Source: Cyanidium caldarium
Taxonomy: Eukaryota > Rhodophyta > Bangiophyceae > Cyanidiales > Cyanidiaceae
NCBI GenBank assembly: GCA_026184775.1
Contig: JANCYW010000003.1
Location: 248,001-312,000 of the forward strand
Length of the DNA stretch: 64,000 nucleotides
Reading direction: 5' to 3'
Shown piece by piece: positions 49,804 to 59,032 of this stretch (position 1 is its first letter; every line of letters begins with the position of its first letter). Below the pieces are notes generated by a model. That model searched no databases. It had not been told where the DNA came from and saw only the letters and a program-made list of their open reading frames with translations. Position numbers and translations under genes: made by a program.

Positions 49804-50940
49804 ATGACCACGCTGCATCGCGCCTGGTCATTATGCCGTCGAGCACCAAATCTGGCCACGGGAATGCCGCTAACCCTACTTCGCCATCCACGTCCGCCCG
49901 ACCTGCCCTCTCGGCGGCCGCTGCACGCTGAGGCGGCGCCGATGTCTCCCTCCTCTTCGGACACCGAGCGCATGAACCTCTTCATGGCAGTGCAGTCGGC
50001 TATGGCGGTGGCGTTGGAGACGGACCCGAAAGTGTTGGTGTTCGGTGAGGACGTCGCCTTCGGCGGCGTGTTCCGCTGCACGATGGGCTTACGCGAGCGC
50101 TTCGGACCGCACCGGGTGTTCAACACGCCGCTCTCCGAACAGGGTATTGCCGGCTTTGCGGCGGGATTGGCGGCCATGTCCTACCGTCCGGTGGCCGAGA
50201 TCCAGTTCGCCGACTACATGTATCCGGCGTTCGACCAGGTGGTGAACGAAATCGCCAAGTATCGATATCGGTCTGGCGGACAGTTCCATTGCGGCGGGCT
50301 GGTGTTGCGCGCTCCCTACGGTGCCGTGGGACATGGCGGCCATTATCACTCGCAGTCGCCGGAGGCGTATTTCGTGCACACCGCCGGCCTCAAGGTGGTC
50401 ATCCCGCGCGACCCGGTCACCGCCAAGGGCCTGCTGCTGCAGTCGATCCGCGAAGACGACCCGGTGATATTCCTGGAGCCGAAAGTGCTGTATCGCGCTG
50501 CGGTGGCGCAAGTGCCGCGCGGTGACTTTACCGTCCCGCTGGGGGAGGCGCAGGTGCTGCGGCCGGGACGCGATATCACGCTGGTGGGGTACGGCGCCCA
50601 GGTGCAGGTGCTGTTGGAGGCGGCGCAGCGAGCGCACCAGGAGGACGGCATCGACTGCGAAGTGATCGATCTGATGACGCTGCTGCCGTGGGATGAGCGC
50701 ACTGTGGTCGAGTCGGTGCGCCGCACCGGCCGCTGCATCGTCAGCCACGAGGCGCCGGTCACCGGCGGTTTCGGCGCCGAAGTGGCCGCCCGCATCCAAC
50801 AAGAATGTTTCCTGTCGCTGGAGTGTCCGGTGCGCCGCGTGTGCGGCTACGACATGCCGTTCCCGCTGGTGCACGAGAAGATGTACGTGCCCAGCGCGCA
50901 CAAAGTCATCGACGAAGTGCGCCTAGCGATGAACTACTAG
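49804..50940 (+). CDS. BCKDHB: Branched-chain alpha-keto acid dehydrogenase E1 beta
   Basis: Thiamine-diphosphate-dependent E1 beta subunit of the mitochondrial branched-chain 2-oxoacid dehydrogenase, 378 aa. The Arg-rich leader from the ATG at 49804 ([17 protein letters not shown]) fits a mitochondrial presequence. Conserved blocks: [78 protein letters not shown], and the C-terminal [24 protein letters not shown] and the HSQSPE loop distinguish BCKDHB from pyruvate dehydrogenase E1 beta. The E2 partner is encoded at 24.5-26.2 kb. An upstream ATG at 49447 would add 119 unconserved residues. Confidence 0.95.
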   Translation: MTTLHRAWSLCRRAPNLATGMPLTLLRHPRPPDLPSRRPLHAEAAPMSPSSSDTERMNLFMAVQSAMAVALETDPKVLVFGEDVAFGGVFRCTMGLRERFGPHRVFNTPLSEQGIAGFAAGLAAMSYRPVAEIQFADYMYPAFDQVVNEIAKYRYRSGGQFHCGGLVLRAPYGAVGHGGHYHSQSPEAYFVHTAGLKVVIPRDPVTAKGLLLQSIREDDPVIFLEPKVLYRAAVAQVPRGDFTVPLGEAQVLRPGRDITLVGYGAQVQVLLEAAQRAHQEDGIDCEVIDLMTLLPWDERTVVESVRRTGRCIVSHEAPVTGGFGAEVAARIQQECFLSLECPVRRVCGYDMPFPLVHEKMYVPSAHKVIDEVRLAMNY

Positions 50941-51061
50941 ACGTGCGTACGAACGCTTGTAAAGTCCATCGGGGTCACAGAGAGCAGCGCGTGACGGGAG
51001 CAGCCGCGGTAGCTTCGTCGCGGACGCGGTTGACGCCGGAGCGCCAACCCAAGCCCTGCCC

Positions 51062-51469
51062 TCACCTCCGTTTCGCGCGCTTACCACTGTGTTTCTTGGG
51101 CGGCCCGCGTCCCTGCATACGCCAGATGGCCAACTTGCGCCGAAAGCGCTCCTGCTTCTCGGTCATGCCGTACCGACAGTACGGATTGGCTTCGATGCGC
51201 TCGGGATACCACGACGCTATCCGCGGACCGGTATACGGCGCCTGCAGGAACTTGCGACCCGAGCGCCCGCCCACCAAACTCTTGCCGTCTATCGTGCCAA
51301 ACACCTCGTGCGCCAGGTCCGCCAAACGCTCGCCGGTGGCCGGCGCGTACCCCTCGGCGATGCGTCGCAGCTGGTCAGCCTCGCTCAGCGGCGCGCTGCC
51401 GCCTCCACCTGACGAGAAGTTGGTGCAACACCGTCGCCACGCCCACCGCCACAGCTGGATGGATTGCAT
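51062..51469 (-). CDS. MRPS33: Mitochondrial ribosomal protein mS33
   Basis: Small-subunit mitoribosomal protein, 135 aa, a eukaryote-specific addition. The ATG at 51469 gives MQSIQLWRWAWRRC, likely a presequence. Conserved core: ERLADLAHEVFG (human LSARIFGEV), RSGRKFLQAPYTGPRIASWYP (plant forms share GxKxLxxPLxGxxIxxWYP), then a basic end with WRMQGRGPPKKHSGKRAKRR, the classic GxGPPKKGxGxRxxKR tail. Plastid homologues are not known. It faces the TrpD2-like gene across 200 bp and converges on BCKDHB. Confidence 0.87.
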   Translation of the reverse strand: MQSIQLWRWAWRRCCTNFSSGGGGSAPLSEADQLRRIAEGYAPATGERLADLAHEVFGTIDGKSLVGGRSGRKFLQAPYTGPRIASWYPERIEANPYCRYGMTEKQERFRRKLAIWRMQGRGPPKKHSGKRAKRR

Positions 51470-51669
51470 GAGCGTGGGATGACAGGAAAGTCAGAAGATT
51501 CAGGGTGGCACCTGATCGCCTCTCCACGGCGTTCCACACACCCTGAATGGAGCGTCTCGCGCCGCGCGCGTTGTCGCACGCGCCGCCGTCTCGGAGCGCC
51601 CGGTGGGGTTGTCGGTTGTGACCGACCTGAGGACGATACACCTCCACTTGGCACGTCCTCCACCGTATC

Positions 51670-53304
51670 ATGTGGTTGTTGCCACTGCAGACGACTGCGA
51701 ACCGAAGCAGAGCATCGAGTGCTTGCAGGCACACCGGGAGACGTACTGGCGGGCGGTCGCTGTTCCGTCTGCGGGCGACGGCGCTGCGGGACGGTATCGC
51801 GGCGGTGGCGGTGGGCAAGCACGGCGCCCGACCGATTCCGCCTGAACTGGTGGCGCCGCTGCTGCAGCAACTGGAGCAGGTGCAGAATGCAGTGGACGAC
51901 GTCGGGGCGGCCGCAGCAGCTGGCGTCGTCGTGGACGCGACCGGTCGGCTGGCAGAGCCGTGGGCGGGTATTGCGCAGCGCGCTTCCTTTCTGGCGAGCC
52001 TCTTTCTCAAGAGCCACATACTGGAGCACGAGGGCGAGCTGCTGCAGTGGTGTGTGCGGCTGGCGCAGACCGGCCGACCGGCAGCTGTCGGGCGGGAGCG
52101 CAACGGCTGCTACGCCAGCGACATGTTGCAGGTGCTGTGTCCGAACCTGCGGGCGGACTGCGACGCCTATCGCCTGGCGGTGCGGCTGTTGAGTGGGGAG
52201 TATCTGTCGACGGCGGAGGCGCGACAGGTGGCTCGGGTGGTGCTGGGCGAGCCGGATGCGGCGTTCGGGGATGTGGACACGAGCACCGCGGCCGCCTCGC
52301 ACCTGGCCTTTCAGGTGCTGGTGCTGCATTCGATGCGAGTACGCCACGAGACGGCTGAAGAGCTGTTGGGCATGGCGCTGGCCATGAACGATGTGGTGGC
52401 GCCGGCGTTTCGTCAGGCACCACCGGGCGCCCGCTTCGTGCAGCTCGCCGAACCGTTTGACGGGTTCGAGCGCGCCGGCACTTGCCTGCTCACCCCGCTG
52501 CTGGCGGCGCAGCTGCAAAGGCGCTGGGGTTTGGCGCCGGTGGTGGCGGCCGTGAGCGACACTGCCGGGCCGAAGTACGGACCCAACTTGAAACAGGTGC
52601 TCATGGAGCTGCAACGGGGAGAGGAAGCATCGACGCCGCCGGGAGAGCGAGTGCCGACGGCGCACACGCTGGACGAAGTGTGTTCGAGTGCGTCGAGCGA
52701 GCCCATGGACGCGGCCCCGCTCCTGATCATGGTGGACCAGCGCGACGTGTGTCCGCCGCTGCACGCCCTCGCGCCACTGCGACGCACCATTCAGAAACGT
52801 CCCGGCTGGTCGACGGTGGAAAAGTATGTCAATGCTCGGCCGGAGACATGCGGTCTCTTGATCGCCTCGGCGTTCCACCCGCCGTACACCAACCGAATGA
52901 TCGAGGTGGCCATCGGCCTCGGCTTGCCAGCGGCCATTGTGGTGCGCAAAGGACTGGAGGGCTCGTTGACGGTGTCCCACAAGAGCACCGTCGAGTTGGC
53001 CTGTTGCGCGCGCCTGCCTGACGGCACGTATGAGCGCACCGAGATGAAGATCGAGCCGCCCGGCCCGCGCATACCGGAAGAGGAGCGCTTCCGACGGCCG
53101 CTGACGGCGGCGGAGAATGCCGCGCTGTTGCGTGAATACTTGCGATACGGTCGCTGTGCCGACAGTGCCTACTTCACCTCGCTGGCCCAGGCGACGCTGA
53201 GCGCCTTCGATGAGGCGCTGCAGTGGGTGTTGGCGCGCGTGCAACCGTTGGAGGCGGCGCCGTCCGCACCGACGACGGTCGAGTCGTCGGGATATCGGCG
53301 GTGA
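51670..53304 (+). CDS. TrpD2/YbiB-like glycosyltransferase family 3 protein
   Basis: 544-aa paralogue of anthranilate phosphoribosyltransferase. The N-terminal helical domain (IAAVAVGKHGARPIPPELVAPLLQQL, QRASFLASLFLK) and the alpha/beta body match the family, best the plant At1g70570-like and bacterial YbiB group: FVQLAEPFDGF, LTPLLAAQLQRRWGL, GPKYGPNLKQVLMEL, MVDQRDVCPPLHAL and KRPGWSTVEKYV. The PRPP-binding KTxNxST and KHGNRS motifs of true TrpD are absent, so anthranilate PRTase activity is not expected. YbiB-type proteins bind nucleic acid; that function here is inference. The first 40 residues are Arg/Thr-rich and could target an organelle. C-terminal extension of about 40 residues is polar. 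Confidence 0.72.
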   Translation: MWLLPLQTTANRSRASSACRHTGRRTGGRSLFRLRATALRDGIAAVAVGKHGARPIPPELVAPLLQQLEQVQNAVDDVGAAAAAGVVVDATGRLAEPWAGIAQRASFLASLFLKSHILEHEGELLQWCVRLAQTGRPAAVGRERNGCYASDMLQVLCPNLRADCDAYRLAVRLLSGEYLSTAEARQVARVVLGEPDAAFGDVDTSTAAASHLAFQVLVLHSMRVRHETAEELLGMALAMNDVVAPAFRQAPPGARFVQLAEPFDGFERAGTCLLTPLLAAQLQRRWGLAPVVAAVSDTAGPKYGPNLKQVLMELQRGEEASTPPGERVPTAHTLDEVCSSASSEPMDAAPLLIMVDQRDVCPPLHALAPLRRTIQKRPGWSTVEKYVNARPETCGLLIASAFHPPYTNRMIEVAIGLGLPAAIVVRKGLEGSLTVSHKSTVELACCARLPDGTYERTEMKIEPPGPRIPEEERFRRPLTAAENAALLREYLRYGRCADSAYFTSLAQATLSAFDEALQWVLARVQPLEAAPSAPTTVESSGYRR

Positions 53305-53540
53305 GCGGCGCGGACGATGCACCTGCCCGAACCGTTGTCTCGTCCACCACACTAGCATTGTAGATTGTGAACCGGTGGTGCGTCGACGTCTCGCCTGGCT
53401 TGAACGCTTTCTCACGCCCGCCTCTGGTCTTTTCCCTCCGCCAGCCGCCTCGCTGTTGCGGTACCGAGTGCCCGTTCTCCACAGACGACCCCATCCAACG
53501 CCCTCTCCTCCATGAAGCTGTGGGACATTGATAACACTTC

Positions 53541-54689
53541 ATGGACCTTGAAGGGGCACCGCGTCCGGTGGCTGTGCTGCGGGGGCACCTTGGCGAGCCG
53601 ACGGCCCTGTGCTTTGCTCTCCAACGGTGCTCGCACTCCCCATCCTCCGACGCCGCGGTGACGTTGTGGAGCGGCGCGGCCGATGGCGAGCTGCGCCTCT
53701 GGCGCACCGACACGCAAGAGACGGTGGCGCGCCTGCCCCACGCGCATTCAGCGGGAGTGTTGGCAGTGCAGGTGCCGCGGCAGGACGCCTCGCTGGTGTA
53801 CTCCCAGGGGCGGGACGGCCGCGTGGTGCTCTGGGATGTGCACCGACTGCAGACGGTGGCGAACGGGCCGGCCACCGCCTCATCGTCGGTGCCGTCGGAA
53901 GAGACCGTGCTGCTGCCGCAGTCGTTCGGTTTCTGCCGGATGCTCTTGTTCGATGATGACGACGCGGCCGGCCGATATCTGGCGACGGCGGCGGACGACC
54001 CCGCCGGACATCACTCCGTGTGCCTATGGGATGTGCGATGCCGCGCCACCACACCGGTGCAACGACTGTATCCTGCCGGACATGGGGATGCGACAGACAC
54101 GCCCACTTCGTCGGTGATGTGTTTATCGTTGGCGGCCGGCCGGCGCAACGGCCTCCTCGCGGCCGGCTACGAAGACAGCAGTGTGTGCATCTGGGACCGC
54201 CGCATGGCCGACGGTAAGCCGCTGGCGCACCTCCAGCACGTGCACGACCACGAACCGATCACCTCGGTGAGCATCGGCTGGGAGGCAAGCGGCGCGACGA
54301 CCGCGGTGCCCACGGTGGTGACCGCCGGGATGGATGCGCGACTGGTATACGTGCAACCCGCGGCGGATAGCCTGGTCGGCTGGCGCGCAGTGGCACAGAC
54401 GCCGCTGCCGTGCGCTGGTGTCAGCCAAGTGCGATATCGTCCGTGCGACGACCGCATCGTGGCGGCTAGCGGTCACGACGGTCACATCCGCGTCTACTCG
54501 GCACGACGCGGTCATCGCCTGCTGGCGGTGCTACGGCATCACCACGGTGCGGTGCAGGCGCTGGAGTTTTGTCCGGATCGCTCGCTGATGGCCAGCGGAG
54601 GTAGCGACCGGCATATCGCCCTGTGGGATGTGTATGCGATGGGAGCGCCCGCAGCGAGGGACGTTGCGCAATACGCAAACGTGGGATGA
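53541..54689 (+). CDS. WD40 protein GNB1L/Asa1-like
   Basis: 382-aa beta-propeller resembling human GNB1L and yeast Asa1, which support Tel2-TTI complexes and PIKK kinase stability. Seven WD blades are visible: PVAVLRGHLGEPTALCF, LWSGAADGELRLWRTD, LVYSQGRDGRVVLWDV, SFGFCRMLLF, LLAAGYEDSSVCIWDRR, VVTAGMDARLV, GVSQVRYRPCDDRIVAASGHDGHIRVY and LEFCPDRSLMASGGSDRHIALWDVY. The pairs SQGRDxxxxLWD, GFCR and LLAAGYEDxSVxxWD are shared with GNB1L and separate it from G-beta. The ATG at 53541 is the first in the frame. Convergent with TMEM62, stops 29 bp apart. Confidence 0.8.
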   Translation: MDLEGAPRPVAVLRGHLGEPTALCFALQRCSHSPSSDAAVTLWSGAADGELRLWRTDTQETVARLPHAHSAGVLAVQVPRQDASLVYSQGRDGRVVLWDVHRLQTVANGPATASSSVPSEETVLLPQSFGFCRMLLFDDDDAAGRYLATAADDPAGHHSVCLWDVRCRATTPVQRLYPAGHGDATDTPTSSVMCLSLAAGRRNGLLAAGYEDSSVCIWDRRMADGKPLAHLQHVHDHEPITSVSIGWEASGATTAVPTVVTAGMDARLVYVQPAADSLVGWRAVAQTPLPCAGVSQVRYRPCDDRIVAASGHDGHIRVYSARRGHRLLAVLRHHHGAVQALEFCPDRSLMASGGSDRHIALWDVYAMGAPAARDVAQYANVG

Positions 54690-54718
54690 GGCAGCGGTGC
54701 AAGGCGGAGTCGAGATGT

Positions 54719-56923
54719 TTACACCGCGCGAGCGCTGCCCATCGGTGAGGATGCGCTACGGCGCCGGCATCGATACACCGCCCAGGCGGTGAGCAGCGTC
54801 ATCGGTACTGCCACAGGGGACAGCAGCACCGAGCACCAGCCGTAAGCTCCGTGAATGCTGGTCAAGTTGTTCAGCTCGAACAGCGTCACCGGCACCAAGG
54901 CCATCAGCGCCATCCCCTCCGCCATGCCGCCTGCACACGGGGAGGCGCGTCCATATCGCGGTGCCCGGGCGCCCGAACTGGTCTTGGCGCCATCGGCACT
55001 CAGCAGCGCGCACGCCAGCAGCAGCGGCAACGCCACCGTGCCCAGCTGAATACTGTATAGCAATCGCGCATCGCTGGGATGATGCAACCAGCCGATGCCC
55101 CACACGCACGTGTTCCAGCTGAAGGCCACGGCCCAGCCGCCGCCATCCACCAGACGGGCGAACACCAGCGGGCCGACCGCCAGCCACGCCACCATGGCCA
55201 GCAACGCTTGCCATACGGCGCGTTGTCGGACGTACAACTGGAGCAGCGGGGCCGCCAGGCGATATACGAATGGCCACCGCCGCGCCACGCCTTCCCCATT
55301 CGGTGGTGTTGTCGCCGAGCGCCGCATCCACGGGCCCACGGCGAGCAGACTCAGCGCCACCACCGCAACGGCGCCTTCGCTCCACACCAACAGCGTGGGC
55401 GCGTGCGTTAGCAGCGCCAGCCGCGCCATCAGCGATGAGGCGGCGCGGCGGTCTCCGAAATAGGCAACGCCGTCCAACTGCACCGTGAACGTCTCCGGGG
55501 TGAAGACGGCTGCTGCGGTGCGCACGTCCGCGCTCGGCTCGAAGTGGATGGTCAGCGGGCGGTGTTGCGGAAACGCCGACGGCGTCCACGGCAGTTGGAA
55601 TAGACAGACGCTTCCGCCAAACCCGCATTCCCCCGCGGCATCGCCCACGTGCTGTCCGTGCACCCACACCCGCAGTGGTGCTGGTGGGTGCGTGTCGGCC
55701 GCCGCGCGCCACACCACCAGTCGCAGCGGCGATGTCGACGCGGCCGTCCGGGCCCGGGAACGCAGCGCGCCGTGGGCACCCAGCGGGCTCGGATTCAACA
55801 GCAGAGCGACTTGTCGCGGCGCCATCGGTGCCGCACGCGGACACGCTCCCATTGCAGTGGCGCTCGGTGCTGCCGGAAGCAGCGCATAATCCCGGAAAGT
55901 CAGACTGCCGCTGGCATGGTCCACCACCAGCACTCGGAAGCGCCAGTGTCCGACCAGATCGCCCAGCACCAGCTCCACGAAACCGCCGCGACGATTCTCC
56001 GCGTACAAATACGAGGAGAGACCGTTGAGCGTGTGCAGGTGGCCGGAGAGGTGCGCCCGAAACGGCGCGGTGCGCGCTCTGCGGAGAAACGGATGCGGTC
56101 GCCCGTCATAGGCGATGCAGCTGCTCGGGTAATGCGCCAGGGAGATCACCGCTTCGGTGCGCGCATCCGCCTCCGACAACAACCTGTGGAGGCGGCGCCA
56201 GTCCTCCGCCTGCCGCAGCGCACCGAAGAAATTCAACGGCCGATGCGCTCCCGGTTCGGGCACCGCATCGATGCGCACCAGGCGAATGCGCCCGTCGGCG
56301 ATGTCGTAGGCGTGCAGCCGGGGATGGCGTCGATGCGCGCTCCGATTGCGGGCAGCACTGACGCCATATTGCCGATATAGGGCACCGCCAACCGAGTGCT
56401 CGTCGTCGTCGTCGCTTCCTCGACTCCAACTGCGCACCCCAAAGTCGTCGTGATTGCCCGGCAAGTCCACCCACAGCAGATCGTCCGTCAGGACGCCAGC
56501 CTGTCGCGCCTCCTCCAGCGCTCGCGCATACTGTCGCCACTCGCTCTCCAACTGCGCCGAGGCCGCGCCGAACCCGCGCGGCACCTTGCCGTGGGTCAGA
56601 TCGCCGGTCACCAACACCACCGCCGGCCGCATCAGCGGCAACACCTGATGCAGCAGAGTGCGGAACGTCTCCAACGGGCAGGCGTCTCGGTCGTTGAGAT
56701 GCAGGTCGCTCACTTGCACCAGCACCGTGAGGTCGCCAAAGAGCGTGCGCGTGCGATGTCGCGTGCGCAATGGAGGAACGTCTTCGAGGGAGGCGCGCAC
56801 GCGCTCCGATCTCCACCCCACCACGCGATCCGTTCCCGGTGGCATCACACCCTCCAGGCCGGCACACGCCATCCAAACCGCCAGCAGTGCTCCCAGTGCC
56901 GCCCAGATAACCAGAGTACGCAT
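54719..56923 (-). CDS. TMEM62: TMEM62-like membrane metallophosphoesterase
   Basis: 734-aa membrane protein. From the ATG at 56923 it begins with a signal-anchor (VIWAALGALLAVWMACAGL). The calcineurin-like phosphoesterase domain follows: VQVSDLHLND, VLVTGDLTHGK, LPGNHDDFGV, SLAHYPSSCI and SGHLHTLNGL, all five metal-binding motifs. After a beta-rich middle region there are several C-terminal transmembrane helices (for instance LLVWSEGAVAVVALSLL, VWQALLAMVAWLAVGPLVF, VALPLLLACALL), the TMEM62 layout. The exact substrate of the family is unknown. An upstream ATG at 56974 adds 17 residues. Loop HSVGGALYRQYG holds a run of Asp nearby. Confidence 0.85.
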   Translation of the reverse strand: MRTLVIWAALGALLAVWMACAGLEGVMPPGTDRVVGWRSERVRASLEDVPPLRTRHRTRTLFGDLTVLVQVSDLHLNDRDACPLETFRTLLHQVLPLMRPAVVLVTGDLTHGKVPRGFGAASAQLESEWRQYARALEEARQAGVLTDDLLWVDLPGNHDDFGVRSWSRGSDDDDEHSVGGALYRQYGVSAARNRSAHRRHPRLHAYDIADGRIRLVRIDAVPEPGAHRPLNFFGALRQAEDWRRLHRLLSEADARTEAVISLAHYPSSCIAYDGRPHPFLRRARTAPFRAHLSGHLHTLNGLSSYLYAENRRGGFVELVLGDLVGHWRFRVLVVDHASGSLTFRDYALLPAAPSATAMGACPRAAPMAPRQVALLLNPSPLGAHGALRSRARTAASTSPLRLVVWRAAADTHPPAPLRVWVHGQHVGDAAGECGFGGSVCLFQLPWTPSAFPQHRPLTIHFEPSADVRTAAAVFTPETFTVQLDGVAYFGDRRAASSLMARLALLTHAPTLLVWSEGAVAVVALSLLAVGPWMRRSATTPPNGEGVARRWPFVYRLAAPLLQLYVRQRAVWQALLAMVAWLAVGPLVFARLVDGGGWAVAFSWNTCVWGIGWLHHPSDARLLYSIQLGTVALPLLLACALLSADGAKTSSGARAPRYGRASPCAGGMAEGMALMALVPVTLFELNNLTSIHGAYGWCSVLLSPVAVPMTLLTAWAVYRCRRRSASSPMGSARAV

Positions 56924-57443
56924 ATGTCCAGAGCGTGTGTTGGGTCGAACGCCGCGAGCGCTCCCTTGCGTCACCCGTTCTGCAAGGAGCTGAAGTCGAT
57001 CTTGGCCATCATTTCAGTGGCTCCGTAACGTCGTCCTACATCCCATTGACGTCCACTCTCCTCTATACCCACCACGCTCCCACTCCATTGCCGAATCGCT
57101 CCTCTTCCTCCGGTTCTACCCCGGCCACAACGGCGCCTCCCCGCACGAGAGCGGAGGCTCGCGCGCCCATCGGCGACGGCGGCGATTTCGACCGAACGCG
57201 TCCGGGAGACATCAGCCGGTCGAGACCGCGTTGCGCTCTGGAATGGGCGTGTGCAGCAGCCGATTCCGCGAGTGGTGCAAGTCCGAGTGTCACAAAGTGC
57301 CTTCTCCTGACCGACCGATCTGCGTGTACAAAAGGAGCAGCTCGATCGACTCGATCGATTGCTCTCTGCGAATCTCACACGCTTTTACGCGGGTCGTTGC
57401 TCCGCGTCTGTCCCCTGCGTTCGCCGCGACGACGACCGCCACG
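56924..57443. promoter_or_regulatory. Divergent spacer TMEM62 / phosphate translocator
   Basis: At 520 bp this is the longest head-to-head spacer. It holds both promoters. An in-frame extension of the translocator to 57231 uses an ATG but its sequence is unconserved. Pyrimidine-rich patches occur near 57095-57115. Nothing more is recognised. Confidence 0.45.
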
Positions 57444-58721
57444 ATGCACACTGCCAATCTGGCGTTTGTGAGCGGCTTGCTGCAGGGTCAGTTGTGCGGT
57501 GGTGGATCGGGCCGTACCGCTTCCGCTGAAGCCGTTTCTGGCCACCGTTCCTTGCCCCTCGCCGCCCGGCCGCTGAGCGCAGCGCCCTTCGGGACGTTTG
57601 GCGGTGCCTCGTCCATCACCCTGGGCACGCGTCGCGCTCGCCTGACATTTCCGACGGGCGCGCTGCGCTTGCGGCAGGGTGTCGAGGGTGCGCGTTCGTC
57701 CTCCGAGTGGCGTGAGGGCGGCGACGGCAGTGGGTCTGGCGCCGCTACGACCGGCATCCGCGTGCTCGGTCTGAGCATCAGCAAGCGGCGCCTCAAAGTC
57801 GGTTTCTGGTTTTTCATGTGGTACTTTTACAACGTCGTTTTCAATATCGTGAACAAGAAGACGTTGAACATGTGGTCGTACCCGTGGATCCTGTCGACCA
57901 TCCAGCTGGGCACCGGAGCGCTCTACGTATCGGCGCTGTGGCTGGCCGGCCTAAGAAAGCGTCCACAGGTGGACCGCAAGCTGGTGCGCTCGCTGCTGCT
58001 GCCGTCGCTGTTTCACACCATCGGGCACGCCACCAGCTGTCTGTCGTTCTCGACGGTGGCCATCTCGTTCACCCACACCGTCAAGTCGGCCGAGCCGGTG
58101 GTGGGCGCGATCGGCGCCGCGCTCTTCCTGAAAGAGTTCTACTCGCTGACGGTGTACCTGGCCATGATCCCCATCATCGTCGGGGTGGCGCTATCGTCTG
58201 TCAGCGAGTTGACCTTCACCATGTCCGGCTTCCTCAACGCCATGGCCAGCAACTTTGCGTTCGTGGCGCGCAACGTGACCTCCAAGGTGAGCCTGGGCGA
58301 CACCAAGAAGGACCCCAGCCTGACCGCCTTCAACATCTACGGCCTGATCACCATCATCAGCTTCTTCATCGAGCTGCCCGTCGCGTTGTGCTTTGAGCGC
58401 ATACCGCCGCTGGCGTCGCGCCTGGCGGGCATCGCCCCGGTCACCGTATTCAGCTACATCGCCGTGGCCAGCCTGCTGTATCACCTGTACAACGAGGCCT
58501 CGTACGGCGTGCTGGAAGATGTATCACCGCTCACCTTTTCGGTGGGCAACGTGGTCAAGCGCCTGGCCATTATTCTGTCGAGCGTCATCGCCTTTGGCAC
58601 CGTCATGCGCGCGATGAATTGGGCAGGCGTGGCTCTGGCCGTCGGTGGCACCCTTATCTACTCGTACGCCAAACATCTGGATCAACGGCGGCTGTTGAAA
58701 GCCAAGCGCTCGTCACAGTAG
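57444..58721 (+). CDS. Plastid phosphate translocator (TPT/GPT family)
   Basis: Exchanger of phosphate for phosphorylated sugars or trioses in the inner plastid envelope, 425 aa. From the ATG at 57444 the leader MHTANLAFVSGLL with LAFV is typical of red-algal transit peptides. Ten or so transmembrane helices follow from about residue 115. Family marks: WYFYNVVFNIVNKKTLN, IGHATSCLSFSTVAISFTHTVKSAEP (substrate-site His and Lys), SELTFTMSGFLNAMASN, ARNVTSKVSL, and the C-terminal GNVVKRLAIILSSV with the paired Lys-Arg that bind phosphate. Red-algal members of the family include TPT, PPT and GPT types; the residues point to a triose-phosphate type but substrate is not certain. Confidence 0.92.
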   Translation: MHTANLAFVSGLLQGQLCGGGSGRTASAEAVSGHRSLPLAARPLSAAPFGTFGGASSITLGTRRARLTFPTGALRLRQGVEGARSSSEWREGGDGSGSGAATTGIRVLGLSISKRRLKVGFWFFMWYFYNVVFNIVNKKTLNMWSYPWILSTIQLGTGALYVSALWLAGLRKRPQVDRKLVRSLLLPSLFHTIGHATSCLSFSTVAISFTHTVKSAEPVVGAIGAALFLKEFYSLTVYLAMIPIIVGVALSSVSELTFTMSGFLNAMASNFAFVARNVTSKVSLGDTKKDPSLTAFNIYGLITIISFFIELPVALCFERIPPLASRLAGIAPVTVFSYIAVASLLYHLYNEASYGVLEDVSPLTFSVGNVVKRLAIILSSVIAFGTVMRAMNWAGVALAVGGTLIYSYAKHLDQRRLLKAKRSSQ

Positions 58722-59032
58722 GTCGCGAAGTGTACTCGTCCGGCAGTGTGGCCACAACGCGTGTCGATGCGTTCATGGGTGGATGAAGCGTTGCGCGGTG
58801 TAAACCACGAAAGCGTCGTCCGGTGCGGGTCGGTGGCGCCTTGGCGCCGCGGGAATGTTCGCGGGGGCGTTCTCCGCGTGTCCAGCGGTAGGGAGAATCG
58901 CATGGACACCTGGGAGCGACGCACCAGGAGGTGTTTGGGAGCGTTGTGAGCGGCACGTAAACGGCGGGTGTGCGCACTGTGCATCGCGTGTCACGTTGGT
59001 GATACGCTACGACACCTGGCAGGAGTTTGAGC
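58722..59032. other. Intergenic spacer translocator / ENPP
   Basis: 311 bp between two plus-strand genes, containing the translocator 3' end and ENPP promoter. No element recognised. Confidence 0.35.
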
